Origin: Phoronis australis
Lineage: Eukaryota > Phoronida > Phoronidae
Direction of reading: 5' to 3'
NCBI GenBank assembly: GCA_002633005.1
Contig: NMRA01000137.1
Location: forward strand, 124,001-188,000
DNA length: 64,000 bases
This document shows positions 60,020 through 64,000 of this stretch, piece after piece (position 1 is the first letter of the stretch; each line of letters starts with the position of its first letter). The position numbers were made by a program, and so were the translations under genes. Under the pieces are notes generated by a model that saw only the letters and a program-made list of their open reading frames with translations, had not been told where the DNA came from and did not search any database.

Positions 60020-61581
60020 TTTTTATGCGCCCACATATTTATATGTGGACGCATTATGCCGTCATCTCTGTCTGTCCGTCCGTCCGTCCGTCCGTCCGTC
60101 CGTCCGGGCGGCGTCCGTCCGGCGTCCGGCGTCCGGCGTCTGGCGTCCGGCGTCCGCTGCTCTATCTCCAAAACCCTTTGACATACGTTCATGAAATTTG
60201 GTACATATGTTCCATTCATGAATGGGACGGCATGTGCGAACTTTCGGACGGATCCGACTACCGGTGTGCCCCCTAGTGGCAATTTTAGTTTTTTACGCTT
60301 ACCTTTGTATCTTCAAAAGTCCTGAACGGATTTTCATGAAATTTGGTATGTAGGCACCTAGTAGTGAGATGACGCTATCCTGCCGTTTTCGGATGGATTC
60401 GACATAGTTTGCGCCACCTAGTGGCCATTTTTACTGTTTTCGAGTCTGTTTTTGTGCTTCCACCCCTCTATCAACCAAACCGCTCAAAGGATGATTGTGA
60501 AAATTGGCATGTATGTGCTTACTATGTAGAGGATGGTTGACGATGATTTTCCGACGATTTCGACTACTGTGGCGCCTCCTAGTGGCAGTTTTGTTTTTTT
60601 GCGCCTATGGCTGTATCTCCTAAACCGTTCGCAGGATCTTTACAAATTGTGTAAGTATATTTATATGATGTTAACAACGGAAGATGACGACTTTTGGTCG
60701 GATCCGACTACCGGTGTGCCCCCTAGTGGCAATTTTAGTTTTTTACGCTTACCTTTGTATCTTCAAAAGTATTGAACGGATTTTCATGAAATTTGGTATG
60801 TAGGCACCTATTAGTGAGATGACGCTATCCTACTGTTTTCAGATGGATTCGACGTAGTTTGCGCCACCTAGTGGCCATTTTTACTGTTTTCGAGTCTGTA
60901 TTTTTGCGTCCACCCCTCTATCAACCAAACCGCTCAAAGGATGATTGTGAAAATTGGCGTGTATGTGCTTACTATAAGGAAGACAGCTGACAATGATTTT
61001 CAGACGATTTGGACTACTGTGGCGCCTCCTAGTGGCAGTTTTGTTTTTTTGCGCCCATGGCTGTATCTCCCAAACCGTTTGCAGGATCTTTACTAAATTT
61101 AGCAAGTGTATTAATGTGATGTTGACAACGGACGATGACGACTTTAGGATGATTCTGATTACCGGTATGCCTCTAGTGGCAATTTTAGTATTTGCCTCTA
61201 GTGGCAATTTTAGTATTTTACATTGACCTCTGTATTTTCATAGGTCTTCAGGTGTATACTTTGTGTTACTTCGTGACTGTGAAGGAAAAGTTCCAAGTAG
61301 AAATTTGTTTCTGGCATTCTAATGCTGTGCTAATCTCGTATGTTGGTAAATTTGTTTTTAATTCTATGTTTCTGTGGTGCTTTAAGCAACTGGTGTATAG
61401 GATGTGCTTGTATTATGAAGATTACTCACATTTTGCCCCTAGCCTATTGAGGAGACAATGACCATGCCTTTCCATTTTGCAAAGTATGCCCTCTACTGGC
61501 CACTTTATGGTACCAATAAACAACCCTAGAAGGATACCGTATGCGGTGCAATTGTGGGCGCATTTCAACGCTCCGCGTTGC
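60020..61581 (+). mobile_element. Repeat with 450-bp higher-order period and CTCF-like motifs, copy 1
   Basis: Starts with a hairpin (ATGCGCCCACA..TATGTGGACGC) and (GTCC)n and (GGCGTCC)n runs. It then has diverged units with ATGAAATTTGGTA and CCTAGTGGC, followed by a unique 3' segment ending GTGGGCGCAT and a CAACGC..GCGTTG hairpin. CCTAGTGG motifs occur at 60266, 60411, 60572, 60716, 60861 and 61022, i.e. steps of 145, 161, 144, 145, 161, a three-unit period of 450 bp. ATGCGCCCACA at the start and its complement near the end form an 11-bp inverted pair. No coding sequence is evident. Class unknown; it lies inside the piggyBac-like element. Confidence 0.85.
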
Positions 61582-61729
61582 TCTTGTTATATATGTGAAC
61601 ATGCGCATTCCACAGTTCATAGTTTCCTGTAGATTTTTCTGATTTACAACATATGGCTGCGGTGAGTTGTTGCTGAGATATTTGAAAGTTTACGCAAGTT
61701 TTATCTTGGCTTGTGCCAAACGTGGTAAG

Positions 61730-62030
61730 ATGACTGTTGACCAGTTTCTTGAGAAAGGGTTCATGGACTCATATTTAAAACGAGCTGGAATTGGCACTCG
61801 AAAGTGACAGTGACAGTTACGGGGAAACTAATATAACAGTCACAAGTTAGGCAGATTCTATCGATTCGGATCTCAGTGTAATTTTGGAGGAGTTTCCGGT
61901 CCCTGAAGCTGAACTTGGACGGGCCTATGACGATGCTTGGCTCATGCCCTTCGCGCATAATACAGAGCCTCTGAAACATGATGGAACTCATTCAGAATTG
62001 GATATTTTTTGTGACTTTGTCACAGAATAG
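61730..62030 (+). pseudogene. Broken open reading frame inside the piggyBac-like element
   Basis: ATGACTGTTGACCAG.. begins a frame that shifts near 61790 into an acidic stretch (LESDSDSYGE), has one in-frame TAG, then stays open (ILEEFPVPEAELGRAYDD..DIFCDFVTE) to a stop at 62028. An AATAAA follows at about 62182. Acidic N-terminal regions are usual in piggyBac transposases, but there is no clear family match, so the assignment is by position only. Confidence 0.4.
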
Positions 62031-62755
62031 CTTTGTGTCCCCACCCGTGTTTTAAGTTTTTGCACACCTAGGTGATCTTCAAAACAGACAAGCGACTGCA
62101 CCAGTCATAAATTTGTTATCGTGCAAAGTTGAGGTATGTTATATACTGTACATTCTTGTTTGTAGATGTGATGTTTCAGACAATAAACCTGCTTTATTAA
62201 ACATGCAAATCTCATGAATTCCCTTTATTACGGTTTTTGAGTGTCAGCTATAATGTTCTCATGTGCGAAAACAGATAAAAACAAATGGAGTCCAGTTTGA
62301 AAGTTTATAGAATTATTTACACCTAGGCTATGTAAGGTAAAGATAATTATGTATATGGTAAAGATCTCCATTAAATTCTGAACAACTTTTGTGCAGACCA
62401 CTTTTATGTGAAGCTGATATTACCCCTTCAAATTTCCAATTTAAAAATGTTAGGTCATTAATCTGAGTGACCGTCTTAACAGCCCAGTGCAGAGCAGCAG
62501 TGGTGACCTACTTAGCTCAGCACACAGGGAAAGTCGTGTGATAAGGGTTAAAGAAAGTCATTTTTGCAAACACTTTAAGTCTTGCCAGCATGCCATCTGT
62601 TGGCCACATCACTTGACCTAATGAATAAGCCAGTTATTGTCAGGAATTGTCAAAAAATTATTCATTTACCATTAAACCCAGTGTAATGTAACTTGCACGA
62701 TATCATGATTTATTGTTACATTCCACAATGTCATTAAAAATCAGCAAAACTTAAG

Positions 62756-64000
62756 GCGATTTTTATGCGCCCACATATTTATATGTGGACGCATTATGCC
62801 GTCATCTCTGTCCGTCCGTCCGGCCGTCCGTCCGTCCGGGCGGCGTCCGGCGTCCGCTGCTCTATCTCCGAAACCCTTTGACATATGTTCATGAAATTTG
62901 GCACATATGTTCCATTCATGAATGGGACAGCATGTGCGAACTTTCGGACGGATCCGACTACCGGTGTGCCCCCTAGTGGCAATTTTAGTTTTTTACGCTT
63001 ACCTTTGTATCTTCAAAAGTCCTGAACGGATTTTCATGAAATTTGGTATATAGGCACCTATTAGTGAGATGACGCTATCCTGCCGTTTTCAGATGGATTC
63101 GACATAGTTTGCGCCACCTAGTGGCCATTTTTAGTGTTTTTGAGTCTGTTTTTGTGCGTCCACCCCTCTATCAACCAAACCGCTCAAAGGATGATTGTGA
63201 AAATTGGCATGTATATGCTTACTATGTAGAGGACGGTTGACGATGATTTTCTGACGATTTCGAGTACTGTGGCGCCTCCTAGTGGCAGTTTTGTTTTTTT
63301 TGAGCCTATGGCTGTATCTCCTAAACCTTTCGCGGACGGATCCGACTACTGGTGTGCCCCCTAGTGGCAATTTTAGTTTTGTACGCTTACCTTTGTATCT
63401 TCAAAAGTCCTGAACGGATTTTCATGAAATTTGGTATGTAGGCACCTATTAGTGAGATGACGCTATCTTCCCGTTTTCATATAGATTCGACATAGTTTGC
63501 GCCACATAGTGAGTCTGTATTTTTGCGTCCACCCCTCTATCAATCAAACCGCTCAAAGGATGATTGTGAAAATTGCTGTGTATGTGCTTACTATAAGGAA
63601 GACAGCTGACAATGATTTTCAGACGATTTGGACTACTGTGGCGCCTCCTAGTGGCAGTTTTGTTTTTTTTTTGCGCCCATTGCTGTATCTCCCAAACCGT
63701 TTGCAGGATCTTTACTAAATTTACGTAGCACGTGTATTTATGTGATATTGACAACGGACGATGACTACTTTAGGATGATTCTGACTATCGGTATGCCTCT
63801 AGTGGCAATTTTAGTATTTGCCTCTAGTGGCAATTTTAGTATTTTACATTGACCTCTGTATTTTCATAGGTCTTCAGGTGTATACTTTGTGTTACTTTGT
63901 GACTATGAAGGAAAAGTTCCAAGTAGAAATTTGTTTCTGGCATTCTAATGCTGTTCTAATCTCGTATGTTGGTAAATTTGTTTTTAATTCTATGTTTCTG
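62756..64000 (+). mobile_element. Repeat with CTCF-like motifs, copy 2 (runs off the window)
   Basis: Same order of segments as copy 1, with a shorter GTCC run and an internal deletion that brings motifs at 63272 and 63354 to 82-bp spacing. Other motif copies are at 62966, 63111 and 63641. The last bases match copy 1 around 61370, so the 3' segment is cut by the window edge. Confidence 0.85.

Larger units (their letters stand above)
59848..62551. mobile_element. Decayed piggyBac-like element
   Basis: TTAA at 59848-59851 is followed by CCCTTATCGTGCG. At the other end the complement of CCCTTATCACACG is followed by TTAA at 62548-62551. TTAA target duplication with termini beginning CCC is characteristic of the piggyBac superfamily. 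Ten of the first 13 terminal bases match between ends. The interior holds CTCF-motif repeat copy 1 and a broken open frame (61730-62030), but no recognisable transposase catalytic core. Confidence 0.6.

Noticed and set aside
59986-63754. Many open frames on both strands with SVRPSVRPS- or RTDGRTDGR-type repeats
   Set aside because: Low-complexity translation of (GTCC)n and GGCGTCC runs and of the 450-bp repeat.

Overview
The window is eukaryotic nuclear DNA from an animal. It is AT-rich, has spliced genes with GT-AG introns, and is densely seeded with miniature inverted-repeat elements, tRNA-derived SINE remnants and minisatellites. Gene structure and protein similarity fit an invertebrate, plausibly a marine deuterostome (hemichordate, echinoderm or cephalochordate type), but the sequence alone does not fix the species. 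Isolated single N characters (11934, 30837, 35664) mark ambiguous bases or contig joins.

Two genes are certain. On the minus strand, 32694-45093, lies a complete mitochondrial dihydrolipoyl dehydrogenase gene (DLD): 14 coding exons whose phases all join to one 510-residue reading frame with a mitochondrial presequence. On the plus strand, 45641-59549 and beyond the right edge, lies the 5' part of an early endosome antigen 1 (EEA1)-like gene: 18 coding exons giving 721 residues, with three N-terminal C2H2 fingers followed by coiled coil. The rest of the coiled coil and any FYVE domain lie outside the window. The two genes are divergent, with 547 bp between their start codons. That shared promoter carries a 39-nt element repeated in inverted orientation, so each gene has the same element just upstream of its own ATG.

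The left half (1-32.6 kb) contains no gene I can name. It holds a few isolated exon-like signals on the minus strand, a CpG-containing promoter-like patch at 27.5-28.4 kb, and many mobile-element remnants: a family with AAATTGGTGAGATTTTAC termini, a ~110-bp fold-back family, a hAT-type MITE with 8-bp target duplication, a 493-bp MITE, a 2.9-kb inverted-repeat element, a 127-bp element with perfect 20-bp termini, and a five-copy 60-bp satellite.

The right end (59.6-64 kb), within an EEA1 intron, holds a decayed piggyBac-like element and two copies of an unusual repeat. The repeat is built from 145-161-bp units arranged in a 450-bp higher-order period. Most units end in a sequence matching the CTCF core consensus. 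A 3' fragment of the same repeat sits in a DLD intron next to a partial exon duplication and an N.
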